Source: Cristatella mucedo | Lineage: Eukaryota > Bryozoa > Phylactolaemata > Cristatellidae | DNA length: 64,000 nt | Assembly (NCBI GenBank): GCA_009760855.2 | Contig: WPIO01000002.1 | Location: forward strand, 13,634,001-13,698,000 | Reading direction: 5' to 3' | Shown: positions 22,259-34,439 of the stretch, piece by piece | Numbering within the stretch: the stretch's first letter is position 1 | How the letters are laid out: every line of letters starts with the position of its first letter | Program-made: the position numbers and the translations under genes | Notes under the pieces: generated by a model | Databases searched by the model: none | What the model was told of the DNA's origin: nothing | The model's input: only the letters and a program-made list of their open reading frames with translations

Positions 22259-22513
22259 TTGTCTTTGTCAAGCAACAGCTACGATAGAAAACTGGACCAG
22301 TACACCGCGATCGTTCCCAGGACGAGGCAAACATCTTTTTTTGGCGTTCAGCCCTCGGGAGGACGATCTGTGATCACCTCGTATTTGGAAATTGCTGCCC
22401 ATAAATTAAGAGTGCAATCTGAAGACCAAGCTGTACTGTCTATCATCTCAATACTGCATGTATGCAATGAACTTCAGATCGGTGTAGCTGCAGACCTATC
22501 TACCCAGCAATGA
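22259..22513 (+). other. Protein-like open frame, not assigned
   Basis: 84 codons ending in TGA, including SVITSYLEIAAHKLRVQSED and QAVLSIISILHVCNELQIG. The amphipathic, low-bias composition looks more like real protein than its neighbours. I recognise no family, and the 5' splice or start context is weak. It could be an exon or an old retrocopy. Confidence 0.22.
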
Positions 22514-22569
22514 CACACCACAGCATATATTGACGACTTGTGCCTGAAGACGTATTTTAAATATAGTAA

Positions 22570-22711
22570 TACTAATATAATTCATTTATATAGCGCCCTA
22601 AGAGAACTGAATCTCTATTTCGGTTTTTTACATGTGCCGCGGGGCTCGAGCCCATGACCTCGGCCACACCTTGGTCGGGACGAGCACCTTATCCACTGGG
22701 CCAAACCAGCG
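22570..22711 (-). mobile_element. SINE-1 copy
   Basis: The plus strand reads ATTCATTTATATAGCGCCCT, then AGAGAACTGAATCTCTATTT, then GGGGCTCGAGCCC (B-box complement) and CACCTTATCCACTGGGCCAA (A-box complement). Confidence 0.9.
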
Positions 22712-23303
22712 AATGAAAATAGACCACAACTTTAGTATGCTGGATGAAAAATTCAGCACGACAATGGGCCATAGGTGTTTCATTGAGGCACTGCAAGTCG
22801 TGGTGGCATTCAAACACCTAGTTTTTTAGCGTTGGGATGGGTTACTTTGTTGGTCGGAGCTTGTCGTTAGTAGTCGCTCTGTTCTCAGCAACGCTGAACG
22901 ACATACATTCTGATTCATGAGTAAGATATTTTTCCGGGGTGAGATATGCCGCGCGACCATGAGCAGGTGTGGTACGAATTCACCGGAAGCATCAGAGCCT
23001 ATTGTTTCTATCTTGGGAGCTTAGTAAGCCCGCAGGGACGAAGCATTCATCAAGATGCGGCCAACTTAATTGAAGTGCCGCAGTGAGTGAGTGCCTATGG
23101 TCTTAAAGATTCAGTTTCAGCAATTTCAATGTGCTATAGTATGAAAATAATAATTGTTATTGACTGGCAGTGCCTACAGTATTCCCAAAAATGTGTATAA
23201 ATAGTAACCATCCTTACCGGTAAGTCAAAATCATTGAATTTGTATTAGGGAGCCAATGACCCTAAATCCCTGCGTATTGACCTTCATAATTGTATTACAT
23301 ATA

Positions 23304-23481
<178 letters not shown>

Positions 23482-23602
23482 TGCCTAGCGTCCTAAGAGA
23501 GCCTGATCTCTATTCAGACGCTTTACATAAGTAGCATGGCTCCTCGAACCGACGACCTTAGTCACTGAAGGCGAGCTCCTTACCCCTGGGCCAAACCAAC
23601 AT
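23482..23602 (-). mobile_element. SINE-1 copy with expanded tail
   Basis: The plus strand has GCGTCCTAAGAGAGCCTGAT, TCTCTATTCAGACGCTTTAC, a B-box complement CCTCGAACCGACGACC and an A-box-complement end CCCCTGGGCCAAACC. More diverged than the other copies. The expanded (TTTA)n lies at its 3' side. Confidence 0.8.
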
Positions 23603-24063
23603 ACCCCATACATTAACCAAGATCTGAGTAACGGGGGGGGGGATGTGTCACTCTCAAATGTTCACAAATATGCAGTCCTGTCCATTGACAGCAGAAGTCT
23701 GCGTATTAGAGTGCATACTATAAAGCGCCTGTTTGAACAAAAATGGACCACTGGCATAGTATCCTATCATCACGCATGTCTGATTTCACGAAGAATACTC
23801 TGAAGTCATTCAAGGTGAAATTCTGGTCTATCGGCTAAATACTCTCAGGTCCGTTGAGGAAGACAGAGTGTACGTATTGGGGCTCGGGTTCTTATAACCT
23901 AGCTCCTCAAATAGAGTGACTTCCACTTTTGCTATTTGCATTTATGAAGTCAATTGAATTGATTAGGAGTAAATGCACTGTGAATATGAAGTCAGCGTGT
24001 GCACATTTTTACAGTGTCTGGTGGATTATAACAATTTCTATTGTTTTTATCTCATCACTGCAG

Positions 24064-24099
24064 GAGTTAACTGCTGACTTTATAGAAATCTACTTAAAA
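24064..24099 (+). CDS. Candidate 36-bp microexon
   Basis: A textbook acceptor (TTTCTATTGTTTTTATCTCA, then TCACTGCAG) precedes 12 codons, ELTADFIEIYLK, followed by donor GTAAGAATT, phase 0/0. The splice signals are strong, but 36 bp is too short for any family call. Confidence 0.25.
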
Positions 24100-24219
24100 G
24101 TAAGAATTTCACAAGCTTCAAAATAAATCAACCTGTACTCACATTAGGGATGCAAGTTTTGCCCAAGTTTGAGAAATATTTTTAAGTGACATAGGTATAA
24201 ACATATATGCTTTGCCTAA

Positions 24220-24360
24220 GCCGAGCTAGTTTGGTCCAGTAGTTAAGGTGCTCGAAGGTGGATCAAGGTCAGGCCGAGGTCGTGGGCTTGAGCCCCGTGG
24301 CATTTGTGAAGCGCCTGAATAGATAATGAAGTTCTCTTAAGGCTTTATACAAATGAATTT
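24220..24360 (+). mobile_element. SINE-1 copy
   Basis: GCCGAGCTAGTTTGGTCCAG, then GTTAAGGTGCTCG, then GGGCTTGAGCCCCG and AAGCGCCTGAATAGA. It ends at CAAATGAATTT. The second hairpin arm is shortened to AAGGCTT. Confidence 0.88.
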
Positions 24361-24786
24361 CCATAGGTTGGCTTTTGAATGTCAATAAACCATGCCGTTT
24401 TTGAATCCATAATTCGCAGTGTGCAGGCGTATCGTGTGAACTGTCATATCATGTCATGTCACATGTAACACGTCACATCAGTGCATAACTAAGTTTTGTA
24501 TTCACGTTGAGTCACGTGACTCACGGCCATACTGAGTAAGTATGCACCTATTTAAATAGAAACGGTATCCCTCTAACTCACTATTTGCAAAAGATAATAG
24601 TTTCCAAGCTTACAGCAGGTGTTCATGCTGATGAACATACCCACTAGTAATAATCTCAGTGAGTTGAATTCGTATAACCGGCTAAGTGCTATGTATTTCG
24701 ACTTGCAACAGTCTCCTCTGGTATTGAGGTTTCGGCGTTGAGTATTTTATTGAGTATATTATTGAGTGTATCGTTTCGCTTGCCAG

Positions 24787-24940
24787 GTGACTTCGACAAA
24801 CGCATTGCACGGCAAAGCCAGCTCAATCCATTTATTCAGCTATTGGTGGCTGCAAGTCGGCGTGGTTGGGGTCATCACACTGTAAACTGGAAGAGTGGGA
24901 ACCACTGCACTGAGTGCCATCAAAACAGGTGGCAAAGATG
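24787..24940 (+). CDS. Candidate internal exon with Cys pair
   Basis: The acceptor region TGTATCGTTTCGCTTGCCAG precedes 24787, and the donor is ATG followed by GTGAGATTT. The 154-bp interval is open and encodes DFDKRIARQSQLNPFIQLL, then a HCTECH segment with a Cys-x2-Cys pair, and a WQRW end. A shorter end at an internal CAGGTGGC is possible. No family recognised. A minus-strand frame also crosses here, so the strand is not certain. Confidence 0.3.
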
Positions 24941-24986
24941 GTGAGATTTCTTCCTCCTGCTGCTAAGATTACCCTCCTCAAGATCG

Positions 24987-25427
24987 ATGCCAAAACCTGA
25001 GAACAGCTTTTCGATTCAGCCACCACAAGGCAGCCTTCCGTCGGAATGCCGACAGCGTCTGGCAACAGTATTTGCTTGTGCCGTCTGCTTGCCGCCTGTT
25101 TCCACGTTGCTCCTTCTGCTTGATTTCTATTGTTGTGACGAATCGCTGCCGAGTCACGATGCAAATAGCAATATGCAAGCAGCAGCTCTTGTATGCACGC
25201 CTGAATCGGGACCAGCCTCGGACCAGCAACGATTAAGTGGTGCCCCAATAAGCACACCCTGTGCCTATGTCCATGACCTCTTACTCCTCGTGCTCATTAA
25301 ACGTTTGAGTCACGTCTGCTCGGCACGCATTTTGCCAATGCTGCTATTGATCGTCCACAATTTTATGTGCACAATTGCAGAGGCCAAATTAAGTGTTAGA
25401 ACAAACCTTGTCAAGTGTCAAGCATAG
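24987..25427 (+). other. Long open frame without recognised homology
   Basis: 146 codons on the plus strand, overlapped by a 141-codon minus-strand frame at 24832-25257. Neither shows a known motif. Low stop density on both strands suggests GC-richer composition rather than proof of coding. Confidence 0.2.
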
Positions 25428-25534
25428 TTGGTTATGTGAGGTATATGTCTGGTTTTTATTAAGATTTCGTTACGGCCCAAACTTATTACGTATTCTGTAT
25501 GTGTGCTTAACAAATCCTGGAATTTATTGTCCAG

Positions 25535-25674
25535 CAACACACGCCGTCATGACGAGCAAGCCGCTTGATGCTGCCTCTGCGACACTTTGGAGGTCGTCTT
25601 TGTCCTCAAATAGATTTCCCTGCCACCGATGTCGGACTGCCGCCGATTGGCTGGTCATCGTCATGGTTAGTGTA
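25535..25674 (+). other. Candidate exon, strand ambiguous
   Basis: On the plus strand an acceptor-like ATTTATTGTCCAG and a donor-like ATG-GTTAGTG bound an open frame (MTSKPLDAASATLWRSSL). On the minus strand the same DNA encodes NLFEDKDDLQSVAEAASSGL, with a stop overlapping AATAAA. Only one can be real, and perhaps neither is. Confidence 0.2.
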
Positions 25675-25837
25675 GTGTGCTCATTTGGGGTCCTTTCAAG
25701 GCATCTGTATTGCTGTTTGTTTAATTTTTTTATAAGACAGTAGCAAAAGAAAGATTTTGGCCTGTGCCAGTATTCCCTTCCGTAAACGTATATCACCCAT
25801 TATTCCGCTGTCGCAATGTCGCAATTCGGCGAGAGAA

Positions 25838-25910
25838 TTCGAGGCTTTGATGAAATGAATTCGAGGTTGATGAAATGAATTCGAGGCTTTTATTAAATGA
25901 ATTCGAGGCA
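25838..25910. repeat. Short tandem repeat, about 22 bp x 3
   Basis: Three imperfect copies of TGATGAAATGAATTCGAGG, each bearing an EcoRI-like GAATTC. Confidence 0.85.
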
Positions 25911-27995
25911 GAATGATGAAGAAACTGCGAAGTTCGTAAGAGACCGACACAACAAAGCAACCCAGAGTCAGAAGTGCAAATGGTATGATACGAAGCCTGA
26001 TGTGAAATTTTTTAGATGGGACGGAGCAAGAGAACGAACGGATAAAAAATGAGTCAGATTATGAAGACAGAATCTTGAGTTCAATACCTTGCGTGACGAG
26101 TATTCTAGGCAGAAAAGTTGTGTAATGTGGCACTTACAACGTCCATAACAGAAAAGCCTAAACCCAGAGCTTCAAGCCAGCTGTTAGTGTCTTGGTGCAC
26201 ATGCAGGACGGTCCTGCAAGTAGTGAATGACATTACTGAAGTCTAGATATTAAATAGATGCTTAGGTATTGCGAAAAATAGCTCCACCAAGCCAGGAAGA
26301 CTGGGTGGATGAAGCACGGTCAGTTCGAGACCGAAGTCACAAGTTCAATTGCCTTGGCTTGCATGTTGCAAACACGGTCTGCTGATGAAGCCGCTTAAGC
26401 AAAGTGCAGGTCATATGCAGTAAAGGCAGCAAAGAGCTACAGTCACAGTTGGGTAGATTAACCACTTGACAGGCAGTAGGGGCTAGAAAATTTCGGCCTG
26501 GAGACTATAAAGAAAGTGCACGCGTCACCAAAATTCCTTAAGCACAAGAAACGGGTCTCGTCATTTAACTGACAGGAGAATAGAAGACGATGAAGCAGAC
26601 GGAGGCTGTAGATGACGAGAAACTCGGACGTAGCAGGGAGAGGGACGTAGACCTAGGTTGGTAGGGACGTAGATGACGTAAGGGGGTAGGGTTGTTGATA
26701 GGTGGAACGATTTCGGGCTGCACCTTCAGTTGGATAGGCGTCATGTTGTGACGATGCATTCATGAACTTAATACATGGAAGAGCAATCGTAAGGCCATGC
26801 TACGGTTGCCAGTAACCCATCTATGGGTAGAGACGTGCATGACAAGAGGTTTAGGGCTATGAAGAAGCCCAAAATGGTAAGCTTAAATAGTATGACTCGA
26901 AAAAGCACTTGCATTCAGATGAATCTTTTTCATCGTAAGCCAAGTGAATATCTGGGATTTTGAAAGAATGTGGCAATGGCTCGTCTGAAACACTTCGCCT
27001 TCTATTCCTGCACCACCCTTCTACAGGAGTTGCTCTTACGAGTGTGACTAATGACACGCTAGGTAGCATCTATTTCACTAGTGCAACTTGTCAGCAGTTT
27101 TCTTTGCCTTTCATTCACCAGATGAAGGGACATTATCGGAAGACTGAGAAGACTGTCGTCCAGTTCTCAGGGAGCTGCCTGCGTGGTACTATTACAGGCC
27201 TATTACATCAGCAGCTACCAAAATTAGCCAAGTGCATTAGCTATCTAGTTGCACTCTCGAAGGTGAAGCACAACATTAAGTGCTGACAGCTGGCGGCTGA
27301 GTTCAAATCAAGGGAGTGCAGCAGAGTGATCTTCCGACTCGTCTACTAGAAGTTTCCTGGAGAATACACAATGCGAGCACGACTCTGCTGCCTGCACTAC
27401 TGCCCAGCATCGGTTTCAAGAATCATTGAGTGAGCCCCTTGGTCTTGCGACATAGTGCAGTTTCAGAGAAACTTGGAAGAAGCCCTGCCGAGAATCCAAC
27501 CGCCAGGGATTGCTTCCGGCGAACTGATTTCTTTCCTTTGGAGAACATGAGCCATCAGGTTAACTCAAAGGCATCAAGTGGCACTGGCCTGGTTGCCTAG
27601 ACAAGTCAGCAATGTGGGGAGATTTTTTTTTTTATAAAATACTCAAACACAACGGTGACGCTTAGCCCGTCAGCCGTCGGGTTGCTTTTTGGCAACCGAC
27701 TACAGATGTGATGGGACATGACCAAGGAATCGCTCATCAGCACGATAGTGCCTATGCTCGGTTTCACGAATCTAAATTTAGCTGGGAGTGAGTCTAGTGC
27801 TTCAAAAATGCATCTCTGTAAGGCGTCCTGCTGTTCTTTGCTTATCTATTATGTTCATATTTGATTGTAGTTCTTCTATTGGTGGTTCCTTGAAATTAAG
27901 CTGGCAGTGAGCACTGAGCAAGATAGCATGCAAGCAACTCACTCTAGAGACTCTCAGAACTGCAGAGTGCTCCGAAGAAGTCCTGTGGGTATAAG
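25911..27995. other. Unassigned sequence
   Basis: No gene or repeat was firmly recognised. A pyrimidine-rich acceptor-like run lies near 27000-27025, but no convincing exon follows it. Confidence 0.3.
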
Positions 27996-28170
27996 GCCAG
28001 CTGCAAAATGTTCACTGGCATAGCGGCTAAGGTGCTCGTCCAGACCAAGATCAAGGCGAATGCATTTGATGGCCACGATAGTGGGCTCGAGCCGGGTGGC
28101 ATATGTGAAGTACCTGAATAGAGAATAAGTTCTCTGTGGATGCTAAACAAATGAATTATTTACTTATTAT
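27996..28170 (+). mobile_element. SINE-1 copy with internal insertion
   Basis: TAGCGGCTAAGGTGCTCG (A box) and GGGCTCGAGCCGGG (B box) are separated by about 20 extra bases compared with other copies. The tail is AAGTACCTGAATAGAGAATA, then AGTTCTCTGTGGATGC. It ends in ATGAATTATTTACTTATTAT. Confidence 0.8.
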
Positions 28171-28811
28171 TCACTCATTCACTCTTCTTGCTTATTCTGA
28201 CTGTAAGCTAGCTCTAAGGTCGGCCTTACTAGTTCTAAGCTTTTTACCCCTTGATTAGCACCAGTGCAGTTTAGGTGGAGCTGCTAGCTGCTGGCTACTT
28301 ACTATCAGTGCTCCAGGCTCTCAGTAGCACCAGCAACTTGATGGACCGCGACTGGTCACAAGTGCAGTTTTCACTATCCACGTGGTCTCGCCGTTCGGTC
28401 ACTTTGTACGACTGCATTCAATTCGATTTTCAGAGCCGGCAATTTGCTTGAGCCGTCATTTGAGGCTAACCTTCGGCCATCCTAAGCCTTTGACTAACCC
28501 ATACTGACTTTGCCATGAGAACAGGAGCTTGGCTCATTGCCAGCTTGAACATGTGTGTTCTGGCCAGTAGCAGTGATCAGTCCGGAACGAATGTGGGGGC
28601 ATCATCACCACCTGTCCTGTAGCCACAGGCTGCTGGCCTTCGGCAGACAGAGGGTCGGCATGTCCTGGCCGGTAGCAGAGGGCCATCTGGTCTAGTGGGG
28701 GAGGCAGGAAGGACGTGGGCTATGTGGCCTATGTCGGAGGGCCACCAATGCTGACCACCATAGGGGACAGGAACATTAACATGGAAGGGGCAGGAACATG
28801 GTGAGCCGTGA
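28171..28811. other. Unassigned sequence
   Basis: The GC-richer part at 28560-28800 has an open minus-strand frame, but no motif or splice support. Confidence 0.3.
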
Positions 28812-28950
28812 TGGCACACTAACTAAGGTTGCTTTTTAATGCGAGCTGGGTCCCGAGTTCGTGGGTTCGAATACTGCGGCTGGCGATCCTTTATTGTCGC
28901 TGCAAGTAGCGGTGATGGCCTTGAAGGCTCTTCTGTCGCTATATAGAGTC
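28812..28950 (+). mobile_element. SINE-2 copy (second tRNA-like repeat family)
   Basis: A B-box-like GTGGGTTCGAATAC follows GCTGGGTCCCGAGTTC. The downstream GCGATCCTTTATTGTCGCTG, then GAAGGCTCTTCTGTCGCTAT, recurs in 36580-36720 and 42005-42115. The 3' end differs from the L-A/SINE-1 hairpin. Confidence 0.65.
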
Positions 28951-29160
28951 TGAGGAATCAGCTAGTGAAAATTAATAACAATCCTCAGTTGCCCTGTCAC
29001 TAAATATTAAAGGATACAACAGGAAACGAAGCTGGACAGGGATCTTGGTAACTGTAGCAGCAGGTGCTTCGTTCAAGCCCACAGGCTAACTGATACAAAG
29101 TAGACACTAGTAATAACTGAATTAAAAAATCAAACTTTTGGGTGGCATCCTCTGATAATC

Positions 29161-29161
<1 letters not shown>

Positions 29162-29234
<73 letters not shown>
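29162..29234. repeat. (TC)n microsatellite, about 36 units
   Basis: Uninterrupted. The flanks (CTCTGATAATCG on the left; AAACTTTGCATTAGTTGCAA on the right) resemble a decayed minus-strand L-A tail, where TCTCT sits in the hairpin. Confidence 0.9.
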
Positions 29235-29236
<2 letters not shown>

Positions 29237-30044
29237 AAACTTTGCATTAGTTGCAAGTTTAATGATAGGACGACACCGTGAGGCGTGTCCACACATGACC
29301 GGCTAAATGAAGTCACCAGGACCATATCGAGTGAGGTTGTGGCTAGCTATGCCAGCACCAAGCCTCTGCGATGGTTAGCCAGCCCCTGCACCTTAAGCCG
29401 CTTCAGCAGCAGCAGCAAGCAAGGCAATGCAGTCAATCCCACCATCAGAGGCTAAGACCGAAGCTACCCCTGCTTCATTTCCTCTGTTAGCTAAAGCCAC
29501 CAGGCACTGCCATCAACCTCCTACTTGTAACACTGAGGGGTAAATGAGGGTACCATACACTGAGTAGCCAACATCCGGTCAAGTTGCATCAGTGGCAAGC
29601 AGCTCTTAGTCTGATAGTGCTGACAGTCCCGTGATAATGCGAGCTGGTGATGCTGTCTGGCAAGTGCCGGTCACCGGTCCAATTTTTCCCAGTGTACCTC
29701 GAGAGGAATGCGTGGTGTCTCTTGCTCATTGAGTACAAAGTGCATGAGCAATGAGGGTCCATGACCCGGATAGAAATGGCAAATCGGTGTAGCAGGCTCT
29801 GGAAACTCCATCAGTCCTCAACAGCTGCCGAATGCACTGAAAGAAGAAGAATTCTTTTGCAGGTGCAGCACATTGCTCTCTGAGTAAGCTGAGCAATGAT
29901 GTCATATGCAAGGGACACATCATTGAGGCTAAACCTGTAATTAAAAATTCCGTGCATTTTCGGGAGTTTGTTTTGGAGTGCTGCTCACTTGCCTACTACA
30001 GTGGCAAATGAGCACACACTTATTTTAACGAACTAGTAAGATCG
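29235..30044. other. Unassigned sequence
   Basis: No gene or repeat recognised. Confidence 0.3.
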
Positions 30045-30250
30045 TCTCAACCCTCACTCACACGCTTACAGGCAAGCATGTGCTTGCATAAGCACCAAAA
30101 TACCTGTATACATACGCACGTGCATGTGCATATACCCAAACATTTGCATTGCAAATGCTCACAAATGCAAACACTGAAGCACCCACATGCACGTCCCCCC
30201 ACAAACATGAGCGTGCACGTAGGCGTGCACATATGCATTCACATAAATGT
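30045..30250. repeat. CA/TGCA-rich imperfect simple sequence
   Basis: Mixed CACAC, ATGCAC and ACATGC units, similar in style to 16855-17030 and 33995-34105. Non-coding. Confidence 0.75.
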
Positions 30251-30539
30251 CTGCTTTATCAAGCAATCATTATAGGCCAGTTCCTTCTCCATTCACTTCG
30301 ATGCTTTTTCATGAGTTCAAAAATCAGTTATCTGTAGCAAGATGCCACCGTGGATTGTAATATGGTTTCGTTAACGTTTATTTTGCACGATAGTCTTCGT
30401 GACTTGGTTTGTGCAACATCTATGATGATCGTACGAGCTTCAAGCAGCTTTGTGCTCTACACCACTGCAGTGGGTCCTTCACTTGCCTCTCTACTTCCTC
30501 CTGCTGATTCCTCTCTTGATCTGTGCCCTCTGCTTCTCC

Positions 30540-30885
<346 letters not shown>

Positions 30886-31982
30886 CTTTCTTTTCTAGAG
30901 CTCTTCTTGCCTCATACTTTCAATCTTCGCTTTCCGTAGACTTATACACTGATTGTTATCTCCACGGCCTGTTGAAGCAGATTAGTGGTCCAGAGGGTAA
31001 CATATAGTCGTATCCGACATTTATACACTTCCTACAAACTTCAAATGGCACGCCAGTCATTAAACAGCATGGTGTACCTCTCTTGACAGGCTCTGTGCCA
31101 TGACGGCAGTCGGTGAGCAAGCTTGCCTGAAGATCAGTTGGCTGGAGCTGTGCCAACGTAACGTGTCAACACATAATAGGCTGTTCGCTATCAGTTGAAT
31201 TTCGCCGGTAGATCGTTGCCAGCTTCGGTCTGCCTGACTGAACTGCTACAGTCCCTTGGCTCGGGGCCCATACGGTCACATTGAAACTGCTTGCTGAAGG
31301 TGATGAGCTGCGACCATAAGGCACCCAAGAAAGCATCGTGGCAGCACGTCAGGATGTACCGTGCCTGCTCGACTGCCAAATGAGCTCTTTTCATGCATCT
31401 CTAGCTGTGCAATGGCACAGCACGCTCGCGTCCATGTCTTGTATTCAACCATCGGCTGGAGAGGTGCAAACGACGTCTGAGTGCCGGCCACATGCTGACA
31501 TTCGCTCAGCCTCTGCTGTCAGCAGAGGCTTGAGAGATCTCACTCGATCACTCCCCCTGTCTCCAACGAGTGAGAAGGAATCTTCAAACTTTGAGCTCTG
31601 GTTGACCACGGAATGGACAGATAAACCTGCACTGCAACAGACCATGCTAAACTGAAGTATAGAGCTGCTGCCTAAAAGACTTGTTGAAATAAAGCCCCGG
31701 TTGACCCCTAGCGTTTCTCCTCGTGCTTGCAACAGGCTGCTGACAATAGAGCAGCACTGGCTGCTGGAAAGGTAGTGCTCTAGAACCGCGTGGTCAAGAT
31801 AACCCCTACAGTGCTCTAAAGTGCTAGCAGTGCTGGCCTCAAGGACTAAGAGCCGATGCTAGCTGTAGAAGCTAAGCATTACCATCACTTGGGATACCAA
31901 AGTACGGTCTACTGGAGACAGGCAAGTTATAACTGGCTGATGGGGAGGGGGCAACAAGCAGTGAACTAATTAAAGCCTCAAT
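30886..31982. other. Unassigned sequence
   Basis: Overlapping short ORFs on both strands, no recognised motif. Confidence 0.3.
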
Positions 31983-32255
31983 AAAAATGCACCTATCTAT
32001 GACAGCATTTAGTGGGTCACTGTGATTCTTCCTTTATGTGTTTATGCGTGCTGACACTGCTGCATGCTGCTACTAACCACACTTGCATGCTGACCCTGTG
32101 CATGTCACCCCTAACCATGTTATTCGTGTTGTTTATCAAGCATTATACCGCTCACCATTCGATCGTGTTTCCTTTGTAGCAAATGTAAAGCGTGTAGAAA
32201 GAGATTGAATTCTCCAAGGGCACTTTATTAGGTGCATTATTATTATTATTATAAC
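31983..32255 (+). mobile_element. L-A LINE 3' UTR and tail
   Basis: Starts at the last ORF2 codons (K-M-H-L-S-M-T-A-F-S-G-S-L-like) and runs through the 3' UTR (CATGCTGACCCTGTGCATGT near 32092) into the hairpin and (ATT)n. Severely 5' truncated. Confidence 0.87.
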
Positions 32256-32769
32256 GAATCAGAAAACGTGCTGTTCCAGTCTACCGTACCTGCCACCCAC
32301 CCAAGGTCACTGCTGGAGCAGTTTTTAATAAGTGGAATTGTTCTTAATTTATTAATTTGATGAGCTGATGGCAGTGAGTCGTGGCATTCATGCCTAGCCC
32401 TACTGTAGCCTTAACTATAGCCATACCTTGTCTAACCGGTAAGGTATTGCAGTATATAACGGTCTGCTCTTCTGATCTTGTTCATTTCATGTCAGCTTCT
32501 TGCTATACTGTCTGATATAAGCTAAGGCTAGCCGACACATTAGGTCTGTGAACGGTGGCATTTTTCATGAATCCTCAATTGACTGCATTGCAGGCTATAA
32601 AGTGTGGTACTCGTGTGCTCACAATGCTTCGATACATTGACTGTGCCTTAAACAATTGCTAAGAGAGTGATTGAGAAGTGCTGTTCTAATCGGTTGCAGG
32701 CTAAGTATGGAAGCGCTTAGAGCAATCTCCAACTTCGAGCTGCGTGTAAGTGCATAGGGTAGGGAGCCG
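32256..32769. other. Unassigned sequence
   Basis: No feature recognised. Confidence 0.3.
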
Positions 32770-32885
32770 TGACAATCCAGGTGCTTGCTCCTCACGACGA
32801 CCGAGGTCGTGGGCTTGGTTTTTGCATAGGGCGATCTATTAGTGCCCAAACTGCAAGCAGAGGCTGCTGTTAAGGCTCCACTTCC
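32770..32885 (+). mobile_element. SINE-2 copy, diverged
   Basis: Shares CTCACGACGACCGAGGTCG, then GGGCTTGG in the B-box position and GGCGATCTATTAGTGCCCAA with the other SINE-2 copies. Confidence 0.55.
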
Positions 32886-33994
32886 ACTCTACAAATGTGG
32901 CTGGTAAATCAGCTAATATTTATTCATTTAGGGAAACAGAATCAGTATGACACGAGCAAACGATATGGTGAATTTAGTCGAGTAGCATTACGGGCAGGCG
33001 TTATGCTGTTAATTTTCCTGCAACCTGGCTGGCAGATCGCAGGAGCAAAACTTCAATTGGTCCACATTTTCACCATGACTCGACTCTCCAGACTAGCTGG
33101 ATATCTTGACCGTGCATTTTCTTTATCTCCTCTTTTCATTGAATCCAGATAGGAAGCACTCTGTGAGCCAGAAGACTTAATAGCCTGCTATCCGGTCATC
33201 TACCTAGCTATGCTAATAGTTTTGCAGATTGTCTCGCTCCAGTACAAACACTTACTTAAGGAAAACGCAGCATCCTGCCACATGCCTCTGCACACACATA
33301 CTTGATATCGATACTGTCGTCAGCAGACCAAGAATACCGTGTGCTGTATTTGCATTGCCGGCTGCTGAATGTTGATTGAAGGCTGATCGGAAGTGAACTG
33401 CATTGGATTAGCAAAAGAGTGATTTGTAAAATTTGCTACATGGGAAAGGAAGTGAGAAGTGAGACATGGGACATAGTGTTGCAGCACGGAGAGTAATCAG
33501 AAACCTTTTGTCGATGTATTAGCAGGCAATGATGACTGCATTTGGGTACAAGTGCCGAGACAGCCTGCTACAATCCGTCAGGAAAGAAGCAGCTGATTTG
33601 GCACTAGGTGACCCTTTTGCGGTTAAGCTACCTCTGCCACCCCTCCAATCTAACCACAGCACCTTGCTCATGCCGGCATGTGTCCATCTGGTTTATCGAG
33701 TATTTGCAACTAAAATGCAGGCCAAAACTGGTCCGAGAATAAAGCTGGCTCGTGTGCCCCTGTGTGGCTAGGGTGAATGTGCTGCCTTAAGTGCAAACCT
33801 CTCAAAGAAAGCACTCCATGGACAGCAGCTGGCTGCTAAGAACAGAGTAAACTTCGCAGAAATAGCAAGCTAGGTAAAGGCTGTTGAGCAAGGATTTGTT
33901 AAGCTTGCAAAGGAAAGTTCCACATTATTGTAACCACTGGCTCCTTAAAGCTCTTCGCGAACCTGAGGGACAGACAAAAGCTGACAGGCATGGA
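32886..33994. other. Unassigned sequence
   Basis: ORFs at 32895-33152 and 33529-33771 have acceptor-like starts but weak donors and no recognised motif. Confidence 0.3.
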
Positions 33995-34105
33995 CATAAT
34001 ATGGCACATGCAAACGCACGTTCACATCAACACCCACACACAAATGTGAGTACACTTGCACGAACGCATACGCACTAACGCAAGCACACGCGTGCGTAGA
34101 CAGTC
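33995..34105. repeat. CA-rich imperfect simple sequence
   Basis: CACAC, ACGCA and GCACA mixtures, the third such tract in the window. Confidence 0.75.
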
Positions 34106-34439
34106 CAAACTGGAGTAAGCACCGCCTGCAATGCCTCGGTCCAGTTCAATCCACTGGTAATCTGCCCTCATACCTGGCTCTGCCTGCCCTGTGCCCCCAC
34201 TGTGCCTGCGCCACAAGAGCTGTTTTAGCCCTAGTCCCACTGGTTCAAGACACTGGCTCACTGCTGTCGAATGAGTCAAGCTTTGATATTTCTGCGTGGA
34301 GGACATTTAAAGCACACATCAAAGTGCTTCCTCACTAATACAAACGAGAAAACTTCAACTCCAAATATTCTGACCGAGACTATTGTTCCAGGCGGCTAAG
34401 ATTCGGCAGCTGACACGATCCGTGCTAAAAGCGACTCAC

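Noticed and set aside
24440-24485. ATGTCATGTCACATG-like palindromic cluster as an operator
   Set aside because: Short irregular repeats only; no neighbouring gene start.
26815-26878. Small open interval ending in ATG-GTAAGC (RFRAMKKPKM)
   Set aside because: The acceptor lacks a pyrimidine tract and the frame is too short to support.
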